Positions 41,383 through 50,254 of a stretch of 64,000 nt of DNA are shown here, piece by piece. The notes beneath the pieces were generated by a model. That model made no database searches. It saw only the letters and a list, made by a program, of their open reading frames with translations, and was not told the DNA's origin. Source of the DNA: CAVPDE01 sp964580575 (GTDB taxonomy: Bacteria > Desulfobacterota > DSM-4660 > Desulfatiglandales > HGW-15); NCBI GenBank assembly GCA_964580575.1, contig CAZOLJ010000017.1, positions 3,426 to 67,425 of the forward strand. The letters run 5' to 3'. The first letter of the stretch is position 1; the number at the start of each line of letters is the position of its first letter. The position numbers were made by a program, and so were the translations under genes.

Positions 41383-41772
41383 ATGAAGCAGGACAGTCCA
41401 AGACGCAAGTCCAGGAAAAAGCCGCCCTGGGGGATTTTAAGTTCTATTGATCTATACGGTTGTGATCCTCAGATCATCCGTGATGCAAAAGCCATTCGGA
41501 AGTTTGTGGCTGAACTCTGTGACCTCATCCAGATGAAACGCTACGGAAAAACGCAGGTGGTTCATTTCGGTGAGGACGAGAGGGTGGCGGGATTCTCCAT
41601 GACCCAGCTCATCGAGACCTCCCTGATCTCCGCCCATTTCGCCAATCAGTCCAACACCACGTATCTCGACGTCTTCAGCTGCAAGGCCTATGATCCCAAG
41701 ACCGTGGTCGAGTTTGCAAAGAGCTTTTTCAAAGCCAAGAAAGTGAAAAGGCACACCGTCCTCAGAGAATGA
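41383..41772 (+). CDS. AdoMet-decarboxylase-like pyruvoyl enzyme (SpeD homologue)
   Basis: 129 residues, the length of a bacterial SpeD proenzyme. ILSSIDLYGCDPQ matches the SpeD start. The processing region aligns without gaps: Ser80 (the pyruvoyl precursor, Ser63 in Thermotoga numbering), His85 (His68) and Cys100 (Cys83) are kept, but the residue before Ser is Thr rather than Glu, the one after is Leu rather than His, and the WPE that follows is absent. This suggests self-cleavage with a different substrate. No spermidine synthase adjoins; the next genes are a GNAT, an ATP-grasp and a PLP decarboxylase. Confidence 0.75.
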   Translation: MKQDSPRRKSRKKPPWGILSSIDLYGCDPQIIRDAKAIRKFVAELCDLIQMKRYGKTQVVHFGEDERVAGFSMTQLIETSLISAHFANQSNTTYLDVFSCKAYDPKTVVEFAKSFFKAKKVKRHTVLRE

Positions 41773-41836
41773 TGTAAGGCTTCCCCAAGAAAGTGGTTTG
41801 TCTTTTCCAAGTTCGTGCTGAATCGGGGAAGAGGGT

Positions 41837-42835
41837 ATGATCAGGAAAAAAGTGGTGACCAACCTGGAGGCGTGCAGGGCTCTCTGGGACAAGTTTACGG
41901 TTCGACGCAACGTCACGGACCTGTGGGAATTCCGTGACTGTTTTCACAAGCATTTCAAGAATGCCCCTCATTTCGTTCTTCTGGAAGACGCGCAAGGGAT
42001 GCTGGGGTTCCTGCCTCTGTCCTACCTGGAAGAGAAAGACAAGTGTGTTCTATTCCCCGGTGAGACATGGAACGGCAAGACATGGCTTGAACGAACCCAG
42101 CTTTACATGAGAGACCCGGACATCCTCGGGGACCTTCTGGATGCGGCTCCTGCGCGCACCTACCTCCGGTATCTCGAATGTGAGGAGAGCGCCTTAATCC
42201 CTCACCTGGAGTTGGACGAAACCGGGTACCTCTTTCATCCTCCGGAAATTGGTTTCGACATGAAGAATTATTTCCAGAGGTTTGTGTGGAAAAAACTCAA
42301 AGCCATCAAAAAAGAAGTCGAAGCCATGCTCGCGCCCGGGTGCTCCTGGCACATCAACTGTCTCACGGATTACGATATCATGGTGGACATGAGCCTGACC
42401 ACTTTCGGGAAGAGTTCGTATTTCTATGACTCCCGATTTACCGAAGGGTTCAGGGAAGTCCTCCGGTTTCTGAGCAGGAACGGCTGGCTCCGCATGGTCA
42501 GCCTGGAGATCGGGGGTAAAACCGTGGCCGTTGACATGGCCGCCGTGTATCGAGGATCCTACGTGGTCCTGCTGGGCGGTACGGACCCTGAATGCCGCGG
42601 CGTTGCAAAAGCGATGAACATGCAGCACCTCGAGTTCGCCTGCGAGCAAAGGCTGTCCAGGGTGGATTTTCTGTGCGGGGATTTCCACTGGAAAAAGCTC
42701 TGGCACCTTGACCCTCAGCCCCTTTACAAATACGTCTCTCCTGCGCTCAAGCCTGAAGAGACGATGGTCAAAGAGGTCTCGTCAGAGACGGATTACGTCC
42801 TTCCTCTGGGCGAGACAGGCATTGCAGCGCATTGA
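41837..42835 (+). CDS. FemX/GNAT-like acyl or aminoacyl transferase
   Basis: 332 residues. The C-terminal half is a GNAT fold: GWLRMVSLEIGGKTVAVDMA, GSYVVLLGGTDPECRGVAK and MNMQHLEFACEQRLSRVDFL resemble the BioF2-like/FemX group that moves acyl or aminoacyl groups onto amines. The N-terminal half (TVRRNVTDLWEFRDCFHKHF) matches the accessory GNAT copy of that group. The stop overlaps the next start (TTGA). It likely acylates an amine made by one of the decarboxylases in the operon; the donor is not known. Confidence 0.7.
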   Translation: MIRKKVVTNLEACRALWDKFTVRRNVTDLWEFRDCFHKHFKNAPHFVLLEDAQGMLGFLPLSYLEEKDKCVLFPGETWNGKTWLERTQLYMRDPDILGDLLDAAPARTYLRYLECEESALIPHLELDETGYLFHPPEIGFDMKNYFQRFVWKKLKAIKKEVEAMLAPGCSWHINCLTDYDIMVDMSLTTFGKSSYFYDSRFTEGFREVLRFLSRNGWLRMVSLEIGGKTVAVDMAAVYRGSYVVLLGGTDPECRGVAKAMNMQHLEFACEQRLSRVDFLCGDFHWKKLWHLDPQPLYKYVSPALKPEETMVKEVSSETDYVLPLGETGIAAH

Positions 42836-44127
42836 GCCGCCCTGCTCTCATCGTTGGAACCACGCCTGATTATGTCGTAAAGCTCTATGAGCGTTACTCC
42901 AATCCTCTTCTTTTCCTCACGGATATTCGTTTCCAAGAAGATGCTTCTCTCAAAGGAATTCCTCCCACCTCTCTGTTTTTTGCCTCATTGGAAAACCCCG
43001 ACGACGCTTGCCTGAGGACGCATGGGTTTATCAAAACCGGACTCAAGACCCCTAATGGGATCGCCTGCTTTGATTGCGACTCTCTTCTCCTTGCAAGCAG
43101 GCTCGGCTCAGAGCTCGGGCTGAGGTTTCCGACCTGGGAGGCGATTGCCCGCTGCAGAAGCAAGTTTGAGACCAAGAAGACATGGACAGGCAGCGGCGTT
43201 GCTTCACCCATCGCCTCCATTGCTTCGTCGCTTCCCGAGACCATCGCTTTTTTCAGAAACCACGGGGAGAACATGGTTCTCAAGCCCCTAGCAGGAAGCG
43301 GAAGCGAACTCCTATTCCACTGCAAAGACGAGCCAGACGTGAGCAAGGCGGTCACCGTTCTCGAAGAGGAGCTGCCGAAAAGGAAAGCAAACCCTCTTTT
43401 CCGGCCCTTTCCCAATCCGGCGGGTGATTCTCTCATCGATCCCTGCTCTTGTTGGGTGGCTGAGGAATTCATCTCCGGACCTGAGTTCAGCTGCGATTTC
43501 GTGCTTCAGGAGGGGGAGGTCTTTTTCATCAGGGAAACGGGAAAGATCAAAGCTACAGATAAGCCTTTCGGGAGTGTTCTGGCTTACACCGTTCCCCCGC
43601 GTTATCCGGTCGGGTTTCAGAAACGGGTTTTGAAAGAGGTTTTGAAAAAGGCGACGAACTCCCTTGGTTTTGACTGGGGCTACTTCATGGTGGACTACAT
43701 CCTGCACCAGGGGACACCGATTCTCATTGAGATGACTCCCCGTCCTGGTGGAGACTCCATTCCTGAATTGGTGAGAGCTGCAACCGGTCTCGATACGCTT
43801 GCCTTTTACCTCGATTTCGTTCAGGGCGATTTCAAAGAACCTGAAGAAGTCTCCCTACCCCCGGAATCCTTTGCGAGTCTCAATTTTTTCGCACCAAGGG
43901 AAGGAACAATTGAAGTCCTTGACGGCGGGAAGGTACGGGATTGTCCCCATGTGAAAAAGCTCTTCTTCAAAAAGAAGACGGGGGAGAGAGTGATCCTCCC
44001 TCCAAAAGACTATGACAACAGGCTCCTAGGTTACTGCATCATTGAGGCAAAGCCGGGATTGGACTTGCTTGTCGAGACCCCAAGGCTCCAACAGCTGCTT
44101 GAGGTCAGGATAGCCGAGAATGCTTAA
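42832..44127 (+). CDS. ATP-grasp amide ligase
   Basis: 431 residues from a TTG start overlapping the upstream stop. Carboxylate-amine ligase core: NMVLKPLAGSGSELLFH (ATP-binding Lys and Gly loop), CWVAEEFISGPEFSCDFVL, and Mg-binding ILIEMTPRPGGDSIPELV. The last 100 residues form a C-terminal domain (LNFFAPREGTIEVLDGG), as in carbamoyl-phosphate-synthase-like ligases acting on amino acids. It probably joins an amino acid to an amine or another amino acid. It overlaps the decarboxylase gene by eight bases. Confidence 0.82.
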   Translation: MSRPALIVGTTPDYVVKLYERYSNPLLFLTDIRFQEDASLKGIPPTSLFFASLENPDDACLRTHGFIKTGLKTPNGIACFDCDSLLLASRLGSELGLRFPTWEAIARCRSKFETKKTWTGSGVASPIASIASSLPETIAFFRNHGENMVLKPLAGSGSELLFHCKDEPDVSKAVTVLEEELPKRKANPLFRPFPNPAGDSLIDPCSCWVAEEFISGPEFSCDFVLQEGEVFFIRETGKIKATDKPFGSVLAYTVPPRYPVGFQKRVLKEVLKKATNSLGFDWGYFMVDYILHQGTPILIEMTPRPGGDSIPELVRAATGLDTLAFYLDFVQGDFKEPEEVSLPPESFASLNFFAPREGTIEVLDGGKVRDCPHVKKLFFKKKTGERVILPPKDYDNRLLGYCIIEAKPGLDLLVETPRLQQLLEVRIAENA

Positions 44128-45475
44128 AAGCTTTTCCACCCTGACCGGCCTTCTATCCAAACTTCTAAAGCAGAGGGCCTCCGCTCTTGCCCCGGCTCTC
44201 CTCCGCACTTATCTCCAATCTCTACTCAGTAAAAGAGAGAGCCTTCTGGAAAGTGCGAGCCGTTTCAGCACCCCTCAGTACTTCTTTGATGAACCGGCTC
44301 TGGCCCAATCCCTTTCCAGGTTTCACGAAGTCTTCTCCGAGCACTTGGATCGGTTCCGCATCTTTTACGCAGTCAAGAGCAATTCTTTTCCAGGGCTCTG
44401 CAAACACGTTTCCGATGCAGGACACGGCCTTGATGTGTCCAGCGGTGTTGAACTCACCTTGGCCCTTTCCCTTGGCTGCAAGAACATTCTCTTCAGCGGG
44501 CCGGCAAAGACCGAAACGGAACTCAGCCTGGCGATTCAGAACAGGGATAAAATCACTCTGCTCATGGACAGCGCTGGCGAGTTGGAAAGAGTGGCAGGAT
44601 TGGTCGGAAACTCAGATCTCGGAGATGTCCCTCTCAAGGTCGGGTTTCGCCTCAGAGGCCGGCACCACGGCATATGGGGCAAGTTCGGTATTCCACCGGA
44701 GCGGTTCGCCGATCTCTTCACCAGAGCTCTGACGGTCAAAGGCCTTGACCCTCGGGGAATCCAGTTCCACACGAGCTGGAACATAGGGCCGGAAGCTCAA
44801 GTCAAGATGATTGAAAGAGTCGGTGCCTGCGTCAAGGCCCTCCCCGAGAGCTCGCAGCGCCGATTGAACTTCCTCGACATCGGCGGCGGTTACTGGCCTG
44901 AGCGAGGGGAATGGCTGAACCCGCAGAACACGATACCAGGAAGACTCCTTCAGATCCTGGATCCGGATTCCCAATTTAAGCCCAGGCATTATTACCACCC
45001 GGCCAAACCGCTCGAGTATTTTGCCCGGGAGATCTCCACAGCCATACGCAGTCAGGGCAAGCCCTTCTCGGATCTGGAGATCTTTATGGAGCCGGGCCGC
45101 TGGCTTTCAACTCCGGCCATGCACGTGCTGCTAAGGGTGATAGACAAGAAAGAAGCAAGCGTGGTGATCGCAGACGGCGGGATCAACCTTCTCGGGTGGG
45201 AACGGCCTCTGTTCGAGTTCATTCCCCTTCTCAACCTCACGCGACCCTCCTTGCGTGAGTTCTCCGTAAGGGTTTTCGGCAACCTGTGTACGCCCCTTGA
45301 TATCTGGGGAACCACTCTTTTCGGTGAAGGTGTCGAAAACGGAGATGTTCTCCTGGTCCCTGACCAGGGATCATACACCTATTCCCTGCGCCAATCCTTT
45401 ATCAAGCCGATCGCCCGCGTCATCGGCTTCGACGGCACTACACTATCCGAGGCTAAACCCGAAGAGAACTTCTAG
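44120..45475 (+). CDS. Fold-type III PLP-dependent decarboxylase
   Basis: 451 residues. Schiff-base Lys86 in FYAVKSNSFP, HTSWNIGPE, LDIGGGYWPERGE and the EPGRWLS phosphate loop are clear features of the DAP/ornithine decarboxylase family. The partner-subunit specificity segment reads GNLCTPLDIWG, unlike CESGD of diaminopimelate or CDSxD of ornithine decarboxylases, so the substrate is uncertain. About 45 extra N-terminal residues precede the family start (TPQYFFDEPAL). Last gene of the four-gene operon. Confidence 0.82.
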   Translation: MLKSFSTLTGLLSKLLKQRASALAPALLRTYLQSLLSKRESLLESASRFSTPQYFFDEPALAQSLSRFHEVFSEHLDRFRIFYAVKSNSFPGLCKHVSDAGHGLDVSSGVELTLALSLGCKNILFSGPAKTETELSLAIQNRDKITLLMDSAGELERVAGLVGNSDLGDVPLKVGFRLRGRHHGIWGKFGIPPERFADLFTRALTVKGLDPRGIQFHTSWNIGPEAQVKMIERVGACVKALPESSQRRLNFLDIGGGYWPERGEWLNPQNTIPGRLLQILDPDSQFKPRHYYHPAKPLEYFAREISTAIRSQGKPFSDLEIFMEPGRWLSTPAMHVLLRVIDKKEASVVIADGGINLLGWERPLFEFIPLLNLTRPSLREFSVRVFGNLCTPLDIWGTTLFGEGVENGDVLLVPDQGSYTYSLRQSFIKPIARVIGFDGTTLSEAKPEENF

Positions 45476-45531
45476 TCTTAACGTCATCTCTGCGGAAGCG
45501 GGAATCCAGTCCAGTGGTTCTATCTTGGTTT

Positions 45532-46290
45532 TTAGTTCCCCTTCACCACCCCTTCAATCACCTTCACCAGCCCCATGAAATTCACTTCCATCTCCCTTTC
45601 CAGGTCCCTCTTCTCCCCCTCAGAATAGGTCAGGCCGAACCGGGTGTTGATCTCAATCGCTTTACTCTTGCAGTGCTTCTCCAACGACGGCTTGGTCATA
45701 CTCCCGACCAGGTACGCTCCGACCAATGCGCCCCATGCGAAGTGCGGCCCATCACCACCGCTGTCTCCGACAAGAATGACTCGCTTTGCAGGGATTGAAT
45801 GCAGCCTCATGACGGTTTCTGTATTCTTTGCCTTGTCCTCAATTTCCCGCACCTCGTACATTCCCTTCCCATGCCCCGGGTAGGAAATCATTGGATTTGC
45901 AGCCACCACAATTCCTTGAGGGAGCATGCCTTTTGCATTTGCCTTTTGAAAGTAGCCTTGCATGCCCGTGGTGTTGATCATGAACAGGATGTGATGCTCC
46001 TTGCACCACTTGACCAGATCCACGACTCCCCTGTAGGTGATAAACGATGCGTCCAGGTATGCATCCATCTGTCTTTCGGTTATCGGTTTAGGAAGCAGAC
46101 CCCCAATCCGTCGAGTCGCCTCAGATAGCGAAATCAGGTTGCCGGTGTACTGCCGGAAAACCTGTGAAAGGTTCGCCTCCAACTCGGGGTAGGCGAATGC
46201 CATGGGATCGAACGGCCCGCAGGGTGCCAGGCATTCATTCCAGTCCGAAGAAATCATCCCTCTATAACGCTTTTTGCCTTGCCTTTTCAT
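45532..46290 (-). CDS. HAD-like hydrolase
   Basis: 252 residues. Motif I reads ISSDWNECLAP (Asp16, Asn18), motif II lies in ILFMINTTGMQG and motif IV is VGDSGGDGPHF. The second Asp of the usual DxD is Asn here, which argues against simple phosphate-ester acid catalysis and may indicate a changed reaction. AAGGAAAACACG precedes ATG 46290. It is convergent with the amidoligase operon, so a functional link is possible but not shown. Confidence 0.65.
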   Translation of the reverse strand: MKRQGKKRYRGMISSDWNECLAPCGPFDPMAFAYPELEANLSQVFRQYTGNLISLSEATRRIGGLLPKPITERQMDAYLDASFITYRGVVDLVKWCKEHHILFMINTTGMQGYFQKANAKGMLPQGIVVAANPMISYPGHGKGMYEVREIEDKAKNTETVMRLHSIPAKRVILVGDSGGDGPHFAWGALVGAYLVGSMTKPSLEKHCKSKAIEINTRFGLTYSEGEKRDLEREMEVNFMGLVKVIEGVVKGN

Positions 46291-46805
46291 CGTGTTTTCC
46301 TTAGCCTACCAGACAACAAGAAAATCTTCTAGCAGCTTTGAACTGGAATCTGTTCTTCTGTTCTAAGTCGCTGAGCGTCAACTTTTCAACTCAACTTCCT
46401 AGCCGCACCTGAAATGATTTCTGTTACCTGAAAAGATCATTTCTCTTTTGCCTTATATGTATCACCTTAAACGAGTTAACTGGGTCTAGGCGTTCAGTGG
46501 ACCACTGCCCGGACGGATACCACGTGACTTGCATTACTCCCGCCACTGAAGCCAACCCTCCGCCCATGTACTTCTCTGGAAACTTCACAATCAAGGCACG
46601 GGCATGCACACAGAGAGAACGGAAGTCTCCCCCTCCCCTAACTTAGCGGTCCGAGTAGGGGGCAGCCCTTTGCATAAGACATTCTTGTCCTAACCGCGGA
46701 ACCGAGCAGACGCCGGACCACGATGGTGATACTGTCCAAAGGGGTTTTTGGCTGGCGCTGCTCATCGCGATCGTTGGGCTTCACACTCAATACGGAGAAA
46801 CGGAT
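46291..46805. other. Gene-poor boundary of the accessory region
   Basis: 515 bases. A 61-codon leftward frame at 46424-46609 resembles nothing I know and lacks a ribosome site. The stretch ends in the attC-like site at 46688-46779, after which the small cassette-type genes begin. Confidence 0.45.
46688..46779 (+). other. attC-like recombination site
   Basis: TCCTAAC at 46688 and GTTGGGC at 46773 match inverse-core and core forms (RYYYAAC with one mismatch, GTTRRRY exact). Inside them cgcggaaccgagcagacgcc pairs with ggcgctgctcatcgcga. Length (92 bases) and layout fit an integron cassette site. Confidence 0.55.
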
Positions 46806-47201
46806 ATGGCAAAACGAACAATCTGGGCTATCGTGGCGGTGTTTATTGCGTGGTCAATTCTGAATTTCATCTTGCACGGCGTGCTTCTTCGGTCCGCCTA
46901 TGAGGCCACGGCCAGTCTGTGGCGTCCGATGAATCAAATGAACATGCCTCTGATGTCTTTTGTCACATTGGTATTCACCACTTGTTTTGTATTGATCTAT
47001 GGCTTCCTTGTCGGGAAGAAATCGCTGACAATCGGCATTCGATTCGGCGCGCTTTTCGGTTTAGCCACTGGCATATCGATGGGCTTTGGCTCGTATGTCT
47101 ATATGCCAATTCCGCTGACGCTCGCTTTCAGCTGGTTCTTTGGAAGCTGGATCGAAGCAATTGTAGCGGGCGCAATTGCCGGAGCCATAATTAAATCGTG
47201 A
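46806..47201 (+). CDS. Small four-helix membrane protein
   Basis: 131 residues with four hydrophobic helices: AIVAVFIAWSILNFILHGVL, PLMSFVTLVFTTCFVLIYGF, FGALFGLATGISMGFGSYV and SWIEAIVAGAIAGAII. Between helices 1 and 2 is a short Trp/Arg/Met-rich loop. No catalytic motif. First small gene after the attC-like site, followed by a second such site, so it looks like an integron cassette gene. Function unknown. Confidence 0.7.
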   Translation: MAKRTIWAIVAVFIAWSILNFILHGVLLRSAYEATASLWRPMNQMNMPLMSFVTLVFTTCFVLIYGFLVGKKSLTIGIRFGALFGLATGISMGFGSYVYMPIPLTLAFSWFFGSWIEAIVAGAIAGAIIKS

Positions 47202-47211
47202 TGCGCGATAG

Positions 47212-47289
47212 GCCCATCCGTTGTTGCAGCGGAATCTCGGGGGCGGCGCTGCGCGCCAACCCTCGGTCCGCTGAACGGCAACGTTCGGT
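47212..47289 (+). other. Degenerate attC-like site
   Basis: GCCCATC at 47212 and GTTCGGT at 47283 each differ by one base from core consensus; ccgttgttgcagcgga pairs with tccgctgaacggcaac inside. It separates two unrelated small genes. Confidence 0.45.
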
Positions 47290-47304
47290 GAGGAGAAAAG
47301 AAAA

Positions 47305-47706
47305 GTGAAAACTCAAGTCGAATTCAGATCCGACAAATTCCCACCCTACCATGGCGAAGAAGACAAAATTAACCCAGGAGTATGGGGCAAGAGACTCGCT
47401 GAGTATCTTCAAGAAAACCTACCTCATCAAGGTCTTAGAGTGATTAGCATTGGCGCTGAGGATTGGGGCTGGATGGTAGAACTGGCAAACGAAGAATTCC
47501 CTTTGTGGATCGGATGTGGCCACCAGAATGGCGACAATGATGAATTCTTATGTTTTATCGAACCTTCCAAGCCATTCATCAGAAAGTGGTTTAAGAAAAT
47601 TGATACAACAGTACAGGTTGGCCGTGTTTCTGAAGCATTGAGGAAAGTCCTCGAATCGAATCTCAACATACACAACGTTAATTGGTTGCCGGATACGGAC
47701 CGATGA
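47305..47706 (+). CDS. Uncharacterised cassette-type protein
   Basis: 133 residues, soluble. Visible features are RLAEYLQENLPHQGLRVISIGAED split around WGWMVELANEEFPLWIGCGH, giving alternating helices and strands, and IEPSKPFIRKWFKKIDT. The first Met lies 20 bases after the attC-like core, with GGTGAGGAG as ribosome site. I do not recognise the family. Position and isolation suggest a mobile cassette gene. Confidence 0.6.
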   Translation: MKTQVEFRSDKFPPYHGEEDKINPGVWGKRLAEYLQENLPHQGLRVISIGAEDWGWMVELANEEFPLWIGCGHQNGDNDEFLCFIEPSKPFIRKWFKKIDTTVQVGRVSEALRKVLESNLNIHNVNWLPDTDR

Positions 47707-47811
47707 CACCAAACAAACGCCTGCGCGTGTCCGCGAAAACCCGCGTCAGCTGAGGCGCGAAACCGTCAGATCGTCCAGAGAGAACTCACGTGTATTGATT
47801 TGGTGTTTCTG

Positions 47812-48219
47812 ATGAATCTCGATCTCGAAGAACGATTGGTACAAAAAACCATAGGCTTCAAACGCCTCGCAAAGGCACAAAAGGTCAAACTGCTGGCACA
47901 GTGGTCACGCGCATTTCCAGACCTCGTGACATCCGCTCGCCATCAAGCGGTGCGCGAGGGTGTTTGCCGTGATAAAGATGCGGACGAAGCGTACACAAGA
48001 CTATCGCTTTGCGATTTTTACATTCTTCCCGACGATGATAGCGGAATGCCGTCGTACGCATGTTTTTCAGCGAAACCGCCGGAATTAGCCCAACTTGTAT
48101 CCGATACGGTTACGAAGTGCGATGAACTAATCGTCGTTGATGCGAGTTGGCGTTGGTCTGCAGTATTCGTTAATCATGGCGCCCCGCAGTTGGTAGGGAG
48201 GCACTTCAGTCGAAAATGA
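47812..48219 (+). CDS. Uncharacterised protein
   Basis: 135 residues from ATG 47812; a TTG at 47800 is possible. LEERLVQKTIGFKRLAKAQK is helical and basic; the middle has CDFYILPDDDSGMPSYACFS and the end ASWRWSAVFVNHGAPQLVGR. No known motif or membrane helix. It lies among the small genes of the accessory region with no clear attC on its left side. Confidence 0.5.
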   Translation: MNLDLEERLVQKTIGFKRLAKAQKVKLLAQWSRAFPDLVTSARHQAVREGVCRDKDADEAYTRLSLCDFYILPDDDSGMPSYACFSAKPPELAQLVSDTVTKCDELIVVDASWRWSAVFVNHGAPQLVGRHFSRK

Positions 48220-48478
48220 AACGGCAACGACAATATGATCTGACACAAGCATTAAGCCGTACTGCCGGGGATGCGGCATCTGTAAAAGGGCTGGGGTTAA
48301 AAGGGTTGAGGGCTGGGGAACTTATTGCAAAACAGCTAACGGTAGGGCGAGGCTGGTACCTGCGAAGCCTGGTTGTAAGAGACTGGCGTCGAGCCGATCA
48401 CCCTGCAGTCCTAATGAATGCACACGACCGCTTTGCCCCACGTGATTCTTGTCGTTGGGCGACCGAAAAGAGAATCCG

Positions 48479-50032
48479 ATGAGGACGAAGGCTATCTGGG
48501 CAGTGATGTTGCGGGCACTGGGGGCGGTGTCAATTGTCCTCAGCGCCAGTTGCGCTTGCCTGCTGATTCCCGCCGACGATGTGCCGCTGCGGCCCCCGGA
48601 CAGCTACTTCCCTCACGCCGAATGGCGCACTTCCACGCCCGAAGCGCAAGGCCTCGACTCGGAGGCGCTGATCGCACTCTTCGATACGGTTGAAGCAAGG
48701 TGTTTGCCGATCCACAGCCTCCAGATCGTGCGCTATGGGCACCTCGTGCTTGATGCGTACTTTTTCCCGTTCCTCCGGGGTGAGCGTCACGACGTGGCAT
48801 CGGTCACCAAGTCGATCACGACGACGCTGGTCGGGGTGGCGCTCGATCGCGATGCGATCCCGAGTTTGGAGACGGCGGTGTATCCATTGCTGTATCCAAG
48901 ACCGCCGGCGGACGTTCGCAAGCAGCAAATCCGCCTGCGCCACCTCTTGACCAACTCGAGCGGGCTGGACTGCGGCCGCGCGAACTACGAGCGCGAAATG
49001 CTCGCCATGGTGGCGACGGAAGACTGGCTGCAGTTCGCACTCGATTTGCCGATGCGCGAGGCGCCGGGAGTGCGTTTTGCATATTGCAGCCCGGGTTTCC
49101 ATCTGCTTTCTGCATTGATCAGCCGCCGTACCGGGCTGGCGGCGGAAGACTTCGCCCGGCAGAACTTGTTTGCGCCGCTCGGTATCACCGATGTGCGCTG
49201 GCCCCGTGACCCCCAAGGGATAAGCCAGGGTGCCGGCGATCTGCAACTGCGCCCTACAGACTTGCTGAAAGTAGGTTATCTGTTCCTGCGCCAGGGCGAA
49301 TGGGATGGTCGCCGGATCGTTTCGCGCCAGTGGACTGAACAGGCGACACGACGGCAGATCGAAACGCCCTCGTCGGAAGACTATGGGTTCGGGTGGTGGG
49401 TCTCCCGTGACGTTCCGGGTATGTACCAAGCGGCCGGCCGCGGCGGCCAGCGACTCATCGTGTGGCCCGCAAAGGACATCGTGGTCGTGATGACTGGCGG
49501 CGGCTTTGACCCCGCTCCATTGGCGCCCTTGTTGTTGCGCGCCATGAAGAGCAATGCGGCCCTACCCGAGAATCCTGTCGCTCACTCTCGCTTGTTGGCG
49601 CGCGTGCGCGCGGCGACCATGCAGGTCCAGACGAAGCAATCGGCGCCGCCGCTACCCGCAAGGGCCGCCGCGATCAGTCACACGGTGTATGAATGGGACC
49701 CCAACCCACTTGGAGTTCGTGCGATGGAACTTCGGTTCTACGATCAGTCGGGCGCCGAGGTGCGGGTCCTTCGAGGTGACGAGGAGCTGGTCTTTCCGGT
49801 GGCGCTTGACGGCACGTATCGGTTCGGGACCGATCCCACTTCGAAAGAACGGGTGGCGGGTCGCGGACGTTGGACTGGTCCCGATGAGTTCGTGCTGGAG
49901 CTCGACACGATCGTCCGCATTAACCACTTCAGTCTCGTATTCCGCTACGACGGCGATCGGTTACACGGCCGGGTCAGCGAGCGGGCCGGGTTGATCCCCG
50001 AAACGGAGTTCACCGGTCGCCTGCGACGCTGA
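48479..50032 (+). CDS. Serine hydrolase, class C beta-lactamase-like
   Basis: 517 residues with a signal sequence (AIWAVMLRALGAVSIVLSAS) ending at Cys in a lipobox-like context. The active-site SxxK is SVTKS, the second element is YCS where YxN is usual, and the third motif region is AGRGGQRLIVWP. The fold belongs to penicillin-binding/EstB-type esterases; a role in antibiotic resistance cannot be assumed. The C-terminal 120 residues form an extra beta-rich domain. GC-rich codon use differs from the flanking small genes, and a GTTGGGC core lies just before it. Confidence 0.8.
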   Translation: MRTKAIWAVMLRALGAVSIVLSASCACLLIPADDVPLRPPDSYFPHAEWRTSTPEAQGLDSEALIALFDTVEARCLPIHSLQIVRYGHLVLDAYFFPFLRGERHDVASVTKSITTTLVGVALDRDAIPSLETAVYPLLYPRPPADVRKQQIRLRHLLTNSSGLDCGRANYEREMLAMVATEDWLQFALDLPMREAPGVRFAYCSPGFHLLSALISRRTGLAAEDFARQNLFAPLGITDVRWPRDPQGISQGAGDLQLRPTDLLKVGYLFLRQGEWDGRRIVSRQWTEQATRRQIETPSSEDYGFGWWVSRDVPGMYQAAGRGGQRLIVWPAKDIVVVMTGGGFDPAPLAPLLLRAMKSNAALPENPVAHSRLLARVRAATMQVQTKQSAPPLPARAAAISHTVYEWDPNPLGVRAMELRFYDQSGAEVRVLRGDEELVFPVALDGTYRFGTDPTSKERVAGRGRWTGPDEFVLELDTIVRINHFSLVFRYDGDRLHGRVSERAGLIPETEFTGRLRR

Positions 50033-50101
50033 TCGGCACCGCAAAGTGCCAACGGGGTTGAATTGTGGAATCTTCCGCTCGGGCGCTCGGTCCGCGCTCG
50101 G

Positions 50102-50201
50102 NNNNNNNNNNNNNNNNNNNNNNNNNNNNNNNNNNNNNNNNNNNNNNNNNNNNNNNNNNNNNNNNNNNNNNNNNNNNNNNNNNNNNNNNNNNNNNNNNNN
50201 N
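50102..50201. other. Scaffold gap of 100 N with identical flanks
   Basis: Bases 50046-50101 before the gap and 50202-50256 after it share the same sequence (tgccaacggggttgaattgt through cggtccgcgctcgg). Two contig ends thus overlap, and the gap is probably an artefact with no missing DNA. Reading frames drawn across it are meaningless. Confidence 0.85.
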
Positions 50202-50254
50202 TGCCAACGGGGTTGAATTGTGGAATCTTCCGCTCGGGCGCTCGGTCCGCGCTC

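Noticed and set aside
48216..48482. 88-codon frame after the small cassette gene
   Set aside because: Basic, low-complexity translation with no family features, ending inside the attC-like core and hydrolase start. It overlaps the previous stop but has no ribosome site of its own.
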